A stretch of DNA of 64,000 nucleotides. Source: Euryodendron excelsum (lineage: Eukaryota > Streptophyta > Magnoliopsida > Ericales > Pentaphylacaceae). The notes under the pieces are model-generated. The model searched no databases and was not told where the DNA came from. It saw only the letters and a list, made by a program, of their open reading frames with translations. The DNA is taken from positions 11,499,001-11,563,000 of the forward strand of contig CM065384.1 in assembly GCA_033060915.1 (NCBI GenBank), written 5' to 3'. Positions 1 through 12,620 of the stretch are shown here, in pieces (the stretch's first letter is position 1; each line of letters begins with the position of its first letter). The translations under genes and the position numbers were made by a program.

Positions 1-548
1 CATTCATCTATATCATCAATAAAGAGTTTTAATAGCTTGAAAGCAACAATAGCAAGTTGTTACAAAAAGGAATTCATAATTGTGTATCTGAAAGTACTGT
101 ACAAGTAAAAGACATAATAAAACAGTTATGCACATTAAAAAAAATCAATTTTGAAGGGGGAAAACAATTTAAATGCTGAATACACAAAGATTCAGGCATT
201 TTAGCATAACACACGCCAAATGTAGCAATGGCTTAAAATTCTGACCTCTAAATATTCAAAATGTAGTACCAACACATCTTGCCTCTATTTTAAGATAGTT
301 GACATATATGGAAATTAGTGCACCACAGTCGACTTCAGAGCTACATGATTATACAGGTTGTTGCCACACTGCTGCAATACAAGACTTATCCCCTTTTTTA
401 TTTTTTTATTTGGGGGGGTTTGGGGTGGGGGGAGCAACCTAAGAAGTACTAACATGAACACGACAGCAAATCTCGACAAGAATATTTTCAAAAATTTGAA
501 GGACATGACATGGCGGCAACTTGGCAAAAATATACATTTTAATATTTT
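1..548. other. AT-rich sequence left of the Mutator element (inside putative intron 4)
   Basis: I see no exon, RNA gene or complete repeat here. A short G-rich stretch lies at about 412-433. The open frames on both strands are low-complexity or shadow frames. Confidence 0.4.
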
Positions 549-1011
549 GGGCAAATTATACCAGTAGTCCTTATATTTTGAGCTTAATATCAATTTCGTC
601 CTTGCAGTTTCAATTGCAATGAAAATACCCTTCAATTTTATAAAATATACATAATTAGCCCAATCGATAACGGATATGACTAATTTGCACGAAAAATCAC
701 CACTTGCCGTGCACATGAAGGATAAAATGGGAAAATCACATAATTACCCTCTTCATCTCTCATGATTCTCTCTTCCCCTCTTCCCCTCTCTCACACTCTT
801 TCGCTCACTCTCTGTTTTCTCATCCACTTCTCTCTTCTGCTTCCTCCCCTGTTTTCACCCTTCCATGCCTACGTCGTAGTCCCTGCCGTACCATAGGCCC
901 TCCATGCCTCCAACACTCTCTCTCGGTTTACACTTCATGGAAACAATCACATAGACAGCTCAATTTTTACCCAATTGATTGAACTCCCAAATCTGTATTA
1001 TGTTCCCCCCC

Positions 1012-1047
<36 letters not shown>

Positions 1048-2011
1048 TTCTTCTTCTTTTTTTCCTGTTTGTTATCACTCTTTTTTCAGGTCCATCAATT
1101 CTCAAATAGTTGTTACATTAAGTTTGTGAGTTCAGTTTTCGAACTTCTGAATGGTCATTTAAACCTTTTTTTAAGTAGCAGTCATTTAACTTGATCAAAG
1201 AAATAAAGAGACGCTAGATCAAAAAATAAAGAAGCAGTCTCTGTTTTTTCTTTTTTCAACTTCTTCCAACATCACCCCTGTTTTTAGGGGGTCTCTTTTG
1301 TATGTGTGAATCCATGATCCATTTCAATCTTATTGAACTGGGATTACAAACATGCCATTATAATTATATTTTGGGGTTGAAAAAAAGTGAGAGACTTGTT
1401 GGCCAAACATAGAGTGAACAGAGGAGAGAAAGAAAGGAAAGAGAGAAAGAGTGAGAGCAGGGTGCTGGTTTACTTTATGAAGGAGCTATAAGAGTGTTGA
1501 AAATATTGTAAATGATGAATCACAATCAAAAGTCAAGTGTTTGGAATCTGCACCTATCTTAGATGTTACTGGTTAATCATTTCATTATTTTTTCGGCTAA
1601 AAAATGATCCATGACTCTTAAAATCTATGCATGGTGGGGTTGTGGAAAGTTGGGGGCTGGGCTGGTAAGGGTGAAGGGGAAGGGTTGGGCGTGGTCAAGA
1701 AGGTGGCGACAGGGTTGCAGGGGGTGGTGGGGGTGAAGGGGAAGGGCTGTGTGTGGTGGGGGTGGTCAGTGAAGCATAGTGAAAAGGAAGGGAAAGAGAG
1801 ATGGAAAGGGGTGCTTTTACTAGTTTGTCCTTGTGAAGTGGCCACATGAGTGGCACGTAGTGACTTTCCGTTAATTTACCTAACGTTCATTTTCTATTGG
1901 ACTTATTGGGCACTAATTTAAAAATTAAAGGATATTTTTGTTGCAATTGAAATTGCAAGGACGAAATCGAGATTAGGCTCAAAGTATGAGGACTATTGGT
2001 GTAATTTGCCC
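549..2011. mobile_element. Non-autonomous Mutator-like element with long terminal inverted repeats
   Basis: The left end GGGCAAATTATACCAGTAGT and the right end (minus strand GGGCAAATTACACCAATAGT) are inverted copies, and similarity continues for about 95-100 bp (549-645 against 2011-1915). The flanks TAATATTTT (540-548) and AAATATTTT (2012-2020) match at 8 of 9 positions, fitting the 9-bp duplication of Mutator elements. No transposase ORF is visible. The interior has pyrimidine-rich stretches and a 35-C run. Confidence 0.8.
1013..1047. repeat. Poly(C) run, 35 bp
   Basis: An uninterrupted run of C preceded by CCCCCCA. It creates false polyproline ORFs. Could be a real expanded mononucleotide tract or a sequencing/assembly artefact. 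Confidence 0.9.
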
Positions 2012-2826
2012 AAATATTTTTTATGTCATGTAGAAATATTTTAAAGTTTACACAAAGATAATGAAATTACAAGATAATAAAATTAAAATAAAGAACCATG
2101 TGTTCCATAGTTTAAACATCAAAATAAATATAAAATCACAAATTTTTTATTTTACAATTGATCCCCAGATTTTTTTTGTTCAAACTTACAATATATCTCA
2201 TGTGTGTCCAAGTGATGAACATGTATATCCAAGTGGTGGGCAGCTATTTCCCCAAGTGTCCCAAGTTTGTCCAATTCTAACACAATTTCTAATAAGACGT
2301 TTGGACACGTGTCGGAGAGTGTCCGATGAGTGTTGTGTTAGACAGTATCGGCCACATACCTTATTACAAGTGTCTATTCTTCTTAGAAAACCAAGAAAAC
2401 AAACATTTTTTTTTTTTTTTGATAAATCAGCAAAATTGTAACACCCACAAATTCTACTAATTTCCCAGTATGATTAAGTGATGAAAGAATTGATAAAATT
2501 CTTAAGGAATGAATGATCTAGCATAATATGTAATTTAGAGGTAAAGGAAGGCTAGAGAAAATTATTATGTACACTTCAAGCAAATTTTGTGAGCTGAAAT
2601 TTCCACAGATGAGGGATTAATTAGCATGTTATAAATCCAAGTGAAGGAATGAAATTTACAGAGACTGGTAGGAAGGAAAAGCTGGTAACACACTCAAGGG
2701 CATAAATGGAAGGATGATTAGGGGAACATAAGAGATAAAATTTAGGCTAAGCAGATTAAAAGGGGATGCCAAAGACAAAATGGAAATAACATCATACCCT
2801 TAACCCCTCTCCAAGCAACTTTGGCC

Positions 2827-2833
2827 TATAAAA
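2827..2833 (+). promoter_or_regulatory. TATA box of the LTR-like element
   Basis: TATAAAA about 390 bp inside the left end, followed by a purine-rich segment interrupted by the poly(G) run. Position fits the U3 promoter of an LTR. Confidence 0.5.
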
Positions 2834-2913
2834 TCCCAGGCCATCCAGCCTTTGATCGCCACACCAGCTCTAGTACAGAGCAATAGATATAGCTAAGAGT
2901 GGGTGAGAGATAG

Positions 2914-2921
<8 letters not shown>

Positions 2922-2967
<46 letters not shown>
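2922..2967. repeat. Poly(G) run, 46 bp
   Basis: An uninterrupted G tract inside the LTR-like element, just downstream of its TATA box. All overlapping open frames are homopolymer artefacts. It could form G-quadruplexes. Confidence 0.9.
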
Positions 2968-2968
<1 letters not shown>

Positions 2969-3059
2969 ATTTTGCCAAGGAGAGAGAAAGGGTACTGCCA
3001 AGTAGAAAAAACAAGAAGAAAGGAGGAAAGGGAAATGAGAACAAGGGGAAATAGAAAAG

Positions 3060-3579
3060 AGAGAAAAAGCATAGACACTAACACCAATATGGACACGGGA
3101 CACAACATTTCAGAAAATGAGAATACAGATATGGCAAGTACACGGCAAAAAAATATCTTTATATATATATATATTATGTATATAAATATAAAATTCATAA
3201 ATCATCAAAAACAAAATCAAAACAACCAAATAAGGTCACAATTATAATAGAACAACTAACAAGTTAAGGTTTTGAAGAATTGAATTTGGGTGTTGTATTT
3301 TTTGGTGTTTTAAAGTGTTGAAATTTATAAATTCGACTCCATTTAATATTTTTAATAATAACATTTCAACTTCGCTGTCTCCCAAAACGTGTCCAACTAA
3401 TGGACACACATGTCCATGATGTGTCCAAGAAGTATCCACAAAAAAAAAATACCAACAAAAATGTTGGGCATGCCAATTGGCATGTCTGCCACGTGTCTCG
3501 GCGTGTCCAAAAAGTATGTATGTCTGTCATGTGTCCAACACAGATACGACACCCTAAATGGTGTGTCCATGCTTCCTAG
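3060..3579. mobile_element. Degenerate GTGTCC-rich MITE-like repeat (hAT-related), nested in the LTR-like element
   Basis: The left end reads GCATAGACACTAACACC; the right end on the minus strand reads AAGCATGGACACACC, an imperfect inverted repeat. The interior is dense in GTGTCC/GGACAC words like the better-defined hAT MITE at 16869-17310. No clear target duplication was found, so the boundaries are approximate. Confidence 0.4.
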
Positions 3580-6185
3580 CCCAAACCTATCAAAGTTATA
3601 CTTTCTCTCTATGCTCCAATGTTCATATCTTACCTTTCTCTCATGCTAAATAGTGTTTAGAACAATCAGAACATGGTTTTCAACAAAATTAGAAAACAAA
3701 GAAAATTGCAAAACAGAGAATCTGCTGAAACCCATCATGGTCCGGCAACTGCTACAATTTCTAAGGTTGCAGAGAAGGAATTTCAGAAGATTATAGGGGT
3801 TAGAAAGCTCTGATCATGGCCCTGGAACAAAAATTTCAGAAAAAACCTCTGTTTTCCTTTTATCAAATAAAATCATGCACCTTTAGGAGTTTTGATGCTG
3901 TAAAATAGTTAGAACAAGTAGTTAGCATGTTAATTCTGAGGTTTAAGGTATGGTTGCATCATGGGCATTACAGGAAAAGGGAGGGAACTCCATCTTACAG
4001 TTAACCTGGCAGAGGACAGATTCAATTAGGGATTTCAGACCCTCTTTTGGGTGTAAAATCTTAATCAAACAACACTTTTAAACACACCATGGTACAGGGC
4101 TCGCAAAACCTTCAGTTTCAACACAAATTTCGCAAGAAAACGACTGAAAAATGAGAAAGAAAATCAAGTTTAAAGTTTGGGGCTTTAAACTGGTGTGAAG
4201 CAGTCAGGGCAGCAGCTTCAGAGCCCATTTTGAGAACTAAAATGAGCTCCAATTGGAAAAACTAATTACATCAGGTTCTAGGGTACAAAAAATAGATGAG
4301 TTTAAGACACAAACTTTGTTAGAAAAGGTGGAGAAACGGCCGGGTTATTAAGGTTGCCAGATGGAATTGCAAAACAGGGTGTAATCTGCCACAGATAAAT
4401 CTGCAGGGCTACGGTTTTGTTAATAATTGATCTATTTAAAATGTTATTTGGAGCTAAAATTTTGAAAACTTGATATTAGAGTTATATCAGTTATTTGGGT
4501 TTTGGTCTCATTCAAAAAGGTTGAATATTCAAATTATAGTGAATTTTTAAAGTTTGACTGTCATTGCTGAATCCTGATGCCTTGCACTGTGACCCATACT
4601 TTGACAACACATTTGACCAAGTTAGATTATTCAAAACCTTTTGAAATTTTTATTGCATCTATTAGAGATGAGGATGAGATTGTATACCAAATTTCAGATC
4701 AATTTGATATAGTTTACCCATGTTAAGAATCTCTCAAAGTTGGACGAACTGCTGCTGAATTTTCATCTCAGCAACACTGCCCTGTTTAATAAAATACAAA
4801 ATAAATAGTTGAACTTGTTCAACAAATATAAAATTTGTTACAGGTACTCCCTGAAATTTATATTTCATATTCCACGCGTTTTGCAATTTATTGATGTAGG
4901 CGCAGGAAGTTATGTCCATTTTATCAGGCTTGGGTCAAAATTGGCAGTTTCGAGAACTTGGTGAATTTTGTTGTCAAAAGCCTATAAGATATTAGAGTTT
5001 GAAAGAACTGTTTTACGTTTATATCCTCAACATAATAAACCTTCCTTTTGCAGAGTTTCATAAATGTTAGACATGGTTATCATTGTTGAATTTATTTTTA
5101 AGTCCGGACTCAAGCAAAACTAGGGAGTTCTTTTAAAGAATGGTTAAATTTATTAACTCTTAAATTGTAAAATTAGCAGAGTATATCTGAATTCTGTGGA
5201 GATATTTTTGACAAAAGTGGAACGCAATTGAGGTTACCGTTTGTATACAATATGCTCATCTCCAAATCTCTTTACAAAGAGTAGATTCCTATTAATCTTG
5301 AATTATATTCCTATTGCATACTTGTGCACGTTAAATTCCATCATTATATGGTTATTGGCTCTATTAAATTTCTTCTGGCATATCCTTGATTATAGTGTTC
5401 GTTGTTGAACTCCATGATAATAATATTTTTGAATCTTTGAATTTTATTATGGCTGATGTGTTGTGGAACTAATCAATATATGTTCCAATGCACCCGTTGG
5501 CCTCTTATAGAAAATGGTAGTGGAATGGTGACCCTACGGGGTATTGACTATGGAATTTGTTGTTATTACGTGGCACGAGTTGCGTTTAGCATAGCACTGG
5601 GAAGGGCTACGTATTAGACTATTGGGTTGTAATGAAACATTAAAATGATTTGCGATGATGGAAACATTGGAACGATTGATATACGTATTATTGGAAATAA
5701 TTTATTACCATTTTATTAATCTAATCACTTGATCCGTTGAATTGATTTAATGATGAGCTCCATTTTGTTTGTCCTAAGCTGAGCACTTGTACTACTGTCG
5801 TATTGTATACTTTTGGATTAATTTTATTTTTCAGATTGAAGCGAATAAAATGCGAGTGGAATATGGAGAGCCTATTGATTACTTATTTTGGACATGTAGA
5901 GAATCACTTTGGTTTTATAGACATTTATTTTGGAAGTTATGTTTATTGGAACCTTTGGAGAATTATTTATTATTTTGAGCTACTTGGAGTTGTGTAACTT
6001 TTATCTCAAGAATGTGAAATTATAGTTTTGGAGACATGACGTATAGTCATTTTAATTATAACACCTGTGGAGATTTATTGATTCTTTTGGGAGTTCAATC
6101 TTTTGACGACTTGGTGTAAAAATATAATTTGAGGTCAATTTGATTTAGTTATTTATTTATTAACGGTCTGGAAAATCCAGTGACA

Positions 6186-9100
6186 AAAACACACTTTAAT
6201 TATCACCTGTTTTATCTCTACTACAAAGCCCTTCTATAATTAGCTCTGCTTAGATAATAATGATATGAATTTTACCACAGTGAACTGTCACCCCCAGCAT
6301 CACTATGCCACACACAGTTGCAAAACAGCAAACCAAATGTTACCGGAGCACACAACACTGTCACATCCACTAGAAAATCATGAATCCACAATTCTAGGGT
6401 TGCATTGTAATCAGCACACAGTCATCTACCAATGTCTAACAAATTTCCCACATGCCACCATAAGAAGAACATTTATGCAAATGGAGTGACGAATGAAGCC
6501 AAGTTGACTGAGGTAGTTCATCAAAACAAATTGAAGAAATTTTACTGGAAAAGTTTTCCTATAAGTTCAAGGTGTCCTATAAGTTCAGAGATATCTATCC
6601 AAGCCGTGCTTTAAGGATTGTCAAGATTTTAAAAGAGCTTGTAAGTGTGGACTAATCCTTTCCAAGATAAATTCAGATGCTCGGAAACTGAGACTACCCA
6701 CATGAACAGAAAGAGATCAATCATGATGGACTAGGGTTGCTTTTATTCCAGAACACAAAACGCATACCATAACATACGTCTACTTTCATGGGTTACAATG
6801 TACATCAAGAAGATCAGCCAGAATCGAGCGGATCATATAAAATTGGCTCTCTTTTGCTGGATGACTTGGGATTTCAATGAATCTTTTGCCTACCAGTGAG
6901 CTTCTACTTTGCATATTGGTTATCTATTTGAAATATAACTGTTTTATGTGAAATTGGACATAAAAAGGTCTACAAGTCCAATATGGGATTTGAACAAATC
7001 CTGCTTTTCCAACCCTGCAGAATGGATCATGTTACAAGACAACTGCGTAGCAAACCCCAACTCAACCCGTAGCAGCTGTAATCTCAAGAGAATTTTCAGC
7101 AAGCGTACAACAAATAATCGAATGCATAAATTCATTTATACATGACATATAAAATGCATTCAAATTTCACCATTTTGACTGACCATTCAAACTGTTTAAA
7201 AGAACTTCTCAAAAGAAAAAAAGTCCAGAAAAGGAATATAACATATATCTTGTACATACGGTGTATATAAGTGTGTGTATATATATACATAGAGAGAGAG
7301 AGAGTCAAAGGACATAACCTAGTGCTGGTCCCCCATTAATTGAGGGTGCTAGCAGGGGTAAGACTAGAAACAAACCTAATCTTTTGCATTATTTTCACTG
7401 CAGGATCTCAAACTCGAACATGAGTTCTCACCCTTGGCAGCCCGAGCATTAATTTAAACCAAGATTAATGATTCAAAGAATCCATGTTCCTGTGGTCTTA
7501 ATTTAGAACATCATCTCATCTACAGAAATTCTAGAGAAAGGTGAAGGCTTCGTGGAGGTGACACCTGTGGACCCATGAAACCTAGCCATATTTCAATCCT
7601 CCCTCCATGATAGAGTTCTGCCGACCAAGGCTAACATAGCAATACTTTAGTCTCGAGTCAAGGCATTCATAGGCAATGTCCAATGAGCCTCCTAGGAGTA
7701 CTCAGCTTCCCTCCCTTGGTAAGCAAGCTCTCCATTTGAGCATCTCCATGCGTGTCAATACACTCGAACTTCCCTTGGCTTAGCCGAGTTTCCCTCAACT
7801 AGATTGTCCTCCCAAATCCATACTTGGTCTTCCAATGGCATCCTGATGCTTCCATGCCATCATAGGTCAAAACGCAGAGCCTAGCGACTCCATCGGGGTT
7901 GGTGTCACTGTCATGGGGCACCCAAGCACTACACTAAGCCTTATGTGAGATTATCGAGGTCTTGTGGCTTTGTGGTATAGTAGCTAGAGTTGAGGGTTCA
8001 TCAGGGAACTCACCCCATATTCCCACAAGGGACTTGCACCTTGACTGGCCTTAAAGAAAGAGAGGGCTCCATGAGAAGACACTCTCCAGGCTAAGTGAAA
8101 TATATGTGGCATGTTTTGTACCTTCCCATTCTTCATCTCAATCACTTGTACGGCCTCTGAGAATTTTAGTATCACTACAAGTTGTGGTCTTTACCTACAA
8201 ATTGTAGAACCACGCAAAGGCAGCTACTTGTCTCCTATACCCACCCGAGCATCTACCCTCTGGTACACTCAGGTTAGCTGGTCTCCATAGCCAGGCTCCC
8301 CTTTGAATAGTGAGGCTCCATTTCGTCTCCAAGTGACAATCTTCCAACTTCTGGCCTAGAGGCTCTATAGAAGTAGGGCTCTCTCTCTCTCTCTCCATCC
8401 AACACAAAGACCGCCACTGTTCTCACCCAATTCACCTTTGGTGATCTAGCGCTATCTTAGTGACCACCATACTTTCCAAAAAGCTCCCTCCACTAACCTA
8501 CTCACCTCCAATCTCCACATCTACAAAATGTAATTAGCTATTGAAGTGCTATTAATTTACATAAACTCTCGCATTTTATTTAGAAAGTGCCACAATTTTA
8601 TTTTCTTGCTTTATTAGTATATGATGTTTTTTATAAGCATCATTAAACTTGCAGTCATCAAATTGTATCTTGAAGTTACCATCCACTCGCATTCACAAGT
8701 CTAGCCAAGACAACAGCTATGGGAAAAATATATGAGGTTAGTTCTAGAGTTAGTGACTGGATAACCGAACCGATTTGGACGGTTTTGGAATTTGTGGAAT
8801 CCCAAAACCGAACCAAACCAAGCTTTTGCTAGAACTAAACCAATCCAACCAATGAAGGCCGATAACATCAGTTCACAACTTACTTGGTTCCTTTGTGCAT
8901 ATCTACTTAAACTAATCCCCAAGAAGTAGCAAAATAGGTCAAACTTAGGTTTTATTGTTCAAAAAACCCACCTCAACACAGAGAATACAACCCCTTCATT
9001 TAAATTAGGCAATTACTTCCTGGTGAAATACTTAAGAATATTACGAAAACAACAAATAAAGGAGGAGACAATAGGCTTACATGCAGCCACTTCATAACAA

Positions 9101-9231
9101 GCAGCAAGTGGTATGTATGCAACCATTTACGACATGTCACTTCAAGCATCAACCTTAGTGTAAACACTCAAACATAGAGGGCTCATATGCAGCCACTCCA
9201 AAGGAGGCTACCTTACAAATAAGAAAACTTA

Positions 9232-9265
<34 letters not shown>

Positions 9266-9984
9266 ATTGACAACAATTCTAAAGCACCACATGATCTAAT
9301 CCAAAATTAATATTTAGTAACACAACTCAAAAGAAATCTACTCCTTAAACTCCTTTCTTGAAGCATAATCGTGTGCCTTTCAATCTGAAGAGTTGATCCC
9401 TACATGGACTAGGGTACGGGTCTCAAATGTGAGTATGTGTCTAAATATTAGACTCCTCTAATTTCCAAATCCAAGGACATGGGGAATGGCAAAATATTCA
9501 TAATTCTTAGTATAAAATAGAGTTTATAAGGTGCTATAGAGCATTTCATGCATAATATGGGAGTTTTACGCATATTTATGTAGTAAACTCAAATTATCAA
9601 AGAATTTTGTTAGGTGAATGTCCAACAATACATTTTGAAAGCATATTCGTAGCCATGTTAGTACCAAGTGTCGGAATCCAAGTGTCAAGTGTCCAACACG
9701 AGTACTTTATACATTTTAAAAGAGAACAAGGCGGTCAAACAAGTCAAGCTCAAGTGCTTAACAAACAGCACAATTCATTTGCAGCACCAAACGTTTTTCT
9801 ATAAAAGTAAAATCTAATTATAAAAAAAAAAAATGCCTAAAGGGCAAACATCTATACACAGGATGTATACAAAAAAGCTAACGCCCATGACCAAAACTGA
9901 GCTCTCCTATAAAATCAATTAAGGAAAGAGAAGATATAAAAGCCATCCCATTGAGCCAAAATGAAAAGTTTGTATTAAATATGA
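6186..9984. other. Unclassified intronic/repeat-derived sequence
   Basis: No exon of the kinase or another convincing gene was seen. It holds an AG microsatellite (7291-7304), a CT microsatellite (about 8379-8395), a 28-A run (9235-9262) and a GTGTCC-type fragment (about 9660-9705). Open frames are short and unrecognised. Confidence 0.4.
9235..9262. repeat. Poly(A) run, 28 bp
   Basis: A pure A tract. It may be the tail of an old retroposon, but no recognisable body was identified to its left. Confidence 0.8.
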
Positions 9985-10335
9985 ATTTAGCATATTTACT
10001 TCCATCTCCCCATCATCAAAAGTGCACCCGCTCCTGTCTCTCCAAATGCACCACATCAAGCACAAAGGTGCCACTTCCCAAACCTTTCTCATCTTTTAAA
10101 ACAGCAACCACCAGTCTACGCCCAACGTAATTGACTTACAGTTGCCAGCATTACCCAAAAGATACCAAAATTAGAGACAAATAGACTCTATAACTCCCTC
10201 AAAACATCACAATGAAAAAGCAAATGATCCACCATCTCCTCCACCTTGTATTAGATGCAACACTGATTTAGGATCCCCTCCTTCCTAAGTTATCAATGGT
10301 ATGAATTTAGTCCACAGTGGCTGTCCAGAAAAACA

Positions 10336-10336
<1 letters not shown>

Positions 10337-10371
<35 letters not shown>
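10337..10371. repeat. Poly(G) run, 35 bp
   Basis: It sits inside the LINE remnant, between sequence corresponding to the FPWKSI motif and WTATVDK. It is the third homopolymer G/C run of 35 bp or more in the first 10.4 kb. Confidence 0.9.
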
Positions 10372-10372
<1 letters not shown>

Positions 10373-10474
10373 GAAAAAAAAACCCCTCACCTTCAATGGA
10401 ATCCTAATTTCAAAATGCTTTTCCAAGGAAATTGTCTATCTTCACCTCCCCTATTGAATAAATGGAAAGAGTTA

Positions 10475-10672
10475 GGGCCCGTTTGGTACGACTTTTTTGC
10501 CTAAACTTTTTTTAAGCTTATAAGCAAAAAAGCTAGGTTTTCTAGATTTTTTGCTTTTTTGTTTATCTTTAGCTAAAGCAAAAATAGAAAAGCAAAAAAG
10601 CCAGATCTTTTCTGGCTTTTTTGCTTCTAAGCTTAAAAAAAGCTTGGCAAAAAAGTTATATCAAACAGGCCC
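10475..10672. mobile_element. Tourist-like (PIF/Harbinger) MITE, 198 bp
   Basis: The ends are GGGCCCGTTTGGTAC and, on the minus strand, GGGCCTGTTTGATAT; TTA flanks both sides (10472-10474 and 10673-10675), the target duplication of this superfamily. The whole element is close to a palindrome (AAGCTT and TTTTTTGC blocks on both arms) and would fold into one long hairpin. It is inserted in the LINE remnant and so is younger than it. Confidence 0.87.
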
Positions 10673-11164
10673 TTAACTGAAAATCTCATTCCATTAACTT
10701 CCCATGATGTCTTATCCTGTCTATTCCTACTGACCACCTCATAGAGGGTACCAAAAATACTCACCCACCAACTCTAGCGCCCAATCTTCCCCTGCACGAA
10801 TGAAGCAAGGCTCACAAGCTATCCCAGAATCCATGAACCTCACGCAATCTGATACCCAATCATTTCTATCAGCTGCAACAGAATGTAACTCTGGAAATGC
10901 CACTGATAATGGAATATCTCTGCACCACAAATCATGCCAAAACTTATCTTTTGCCATTCCCAATCCAAAACCTCCAGTTTGAAAAATATTATCGTCCTCT
11001 CCCGATCCCTTTCCCAGGGCCAATCCCATATGATCCCCTGAGTTCTTTAGAAGTCCACCCTCCATCAATGGATCCAAATTTGCATTGCGCCGATTTATAG
11101 AGGCTTGACTACCAAATTCTGTAAAGATAACTAGGAGGGACGTTGTTTTGGAAGCCTTATTCAA

Positions 11165-12092
11165 GAAGGCAATGCAGGAGATATCAAGGCAGTGGTTGCC
11201 TTTCCCAAATTCCTATATGATATGCTTTCAAAGGGCTACAGAAGATTCTTTGACATGGCCAATTTCCAAGGAAAGGAACTTGAGATGTGCTCTTTCTACA
11301 TAGTGTTTGAGTTTTTTCTCTCTACTCTCTTTTATATTTATTTATTTTTATTCTTTTTTATTTTTTATTTTTTATTTATTTACTTTTTTTTTTTGAGAGA
11401 GAGAGAGAGAGAGAGAGAGTGACTCTTGCTTTCCTTTGAAGGCAATCTAGCACACTAGAGCCCTCCCAAGGCGATTCTTTGGGCAGACTGCAGCTAATGA
11501 GAACAGTTTCACCATTGATAAACTCCATCTAACAGAATTTTCTCCTTAATTGGTATTGCATGGTGCTGAGGAAAAGAGTGAATCACCATCTGATCCACCA
11601 GTGTCCTTGTTTAGAATTCACTGGTTGATACATATTCATTTGCAAGTTGTTTTATAGCCGAAAAAGTCTAAAATTAGAATGAATATCAGCCTAGTCTGGC
11701 AGTTGACTATTCTGTCTTCGGTGGTGCCTATAGATGGAGCAAAATTGGCGTACCTTCAAGGGAGCAAAAATCCCTTTTCTAAATTAAATATTAAGTTCCC
11801 TATTCAGGGAGACCTTCAATCCCAGTTGATTCTTTTGTAGACATTTCTCACAAAAGATGAGTCTAAAGCTTTCTCCTTTTCTTTCTTGATAATTATTTTC
11901 CGGTGTTTATGTTGCTTGCACATGGATCGCATGCCTTTGGTGCTTTTCAATGAACTTTTTACCTATCTACACATACAGACATATAAACACATTTCTACCC
12001 CAGTGCGAAACCAATTACATAAATTCATGCGTAAGACATATATCCACAACTTGGAAGTAGAAATTCAGCGATTGAAGACGGCAACATAAGTC
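11165..12092. other. Intronic sequence with T-rich tract and GA microsatellite
   Basis: Contains a TTTTTATTT-rich stretch (about 11334-11394) followed by a GA repeat (11395-11419). A short plus-strand frame near 11192 reads VAFPKFLYDMLSKGYRRFF before entering the low-complexity tract; I cannot assign it. Confidence 0.4.
11395..11419. repeat. (GA)n microsatellite
   Basis: About 12 GA units directly after a T-rich tract. Confidence 0.85.
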
Positions 12093-12620
12093 CCATAGAC
12101 ACTTTTGGGAAGAACCTCGTCCATGTTGGATATCAACAACAGCGCTTCTTGGACACTCTTAGAAACGTCGCCAATAATTCTTCAACATGTCCTAATTTCA
12201 AATGATTTTGGACACTTCAATGGCACTTTTTGGACACTTTGACGACACTTCTTGAACACTCCCCAACACAACCTATGCGAACAATGTATACTTGGGAATG
12301 CAACATACAAAATCAAAATGTGGTTTGAAACAATGTCAAAAAATCCACATAATGCAGTACTAATACAGAGTAAAGCATGCAATGGACAACTTGTATTATA
12401 GGAAACCGGAAAAGAATATTGCAATAAACATAAAAAGAAAATGTAGTAAGAGAAAAAGCAATAGAGTATGCATTATATACATAATATTTTACAGAGCTAC
12501 AAGTTCCAAATTTTGCAATTCGGTATACTTGTCCTACTCTTTTATGATTTTCTATGTCAACATGCCCGTCTAGTGCCATATTTGTGTCTCAGGTCACGTG
12601 TCCATGTCTATGCACCATAG
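12093..12620. mobile_element. Degenerate GTGTCC-rich MITE-like repeat (hAT-related)
   Basis: Left part has CCATAGACACTTTT and many GGACACT words; the right end reads CACGTGTCCATGTCTATG then CACCATAG, roughly inverse to the left. It resembles the hAT MITE at 16869-17310. No confident target duplication. It lies just past exon 4 in the downstream intron. Confidence 0.4.

Larger units (their letters stand above)
2437..6185 (+). mobile_element. Long LTR-like element, probable gypsy (Tekay/Del-like) solo LTR
   Basis: It begins TGTAACACCC and plausibly ends CCAGTGACA, flanked by AAAAT (2432-2436) and AAAAC (6186-6190), a 4/5 match. A TATA box (2827-2833) is followed by a purine-rich region, consistent with U3/R. 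The stretch 4590-4740 resembles the reverse complement of 61180-61300, inside another LTR-like element, so the two are related. No gag or pol is present. The right boundary is uncertain, and the family name rests on LTR length and end sequence only. Confidence 0.5.
9985..11164 (-). pseudogene. Decayed LINE (non-LTR retrotransposon) ORF2 C-terminus with zf-RVT region
   Basis: On the minus strand, 11164-10739 reads through FWHDLWCRDIPLSVAFPEL, the pattern just before the zf-RVT domain of plant LINE ORF2. Further on come FPWKSI, WTATVDKIHTIDNL, VEEMVDHLLFHCDVLREL and, at about 10090-10020, VWEVAPLCLMWCIWRDR. These occur in the order of the family's C-terminus but in different frames with stops. 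The stretch is interrupted by a Tourist MITE (10475-10672) and a poly(G) run (10337-10371). The reverse transcriptase and endonuclease parts are not present, so this is a 5'-truncated dead copy. Confidence 0.75.

Noticed and set aside
979..1194. Plus-strand ORF with a polyproline run
   Set aside because: Made by the 35-C homopolymer; no domain or flanking coding signal.
2826..3247. Four overlapping ORFs with polyproline or polyglycine
   Set aside because: All depend on the 46-G run inside an LTR-like element.
8701..8922. Minus-strand ORF rich in Asn, Arg and Phe with a QNRPNRFGYPV end
   Set aside because: The AACCGAACC-type simple pattern behind it is common repeat sequence; no gene evidence.
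10800..11100. Plus-strand ORFs opposite the LINE remnant
   Set aside because: The minus strand carries recognisable LINE ORF2 motifs; the plus frames have none.
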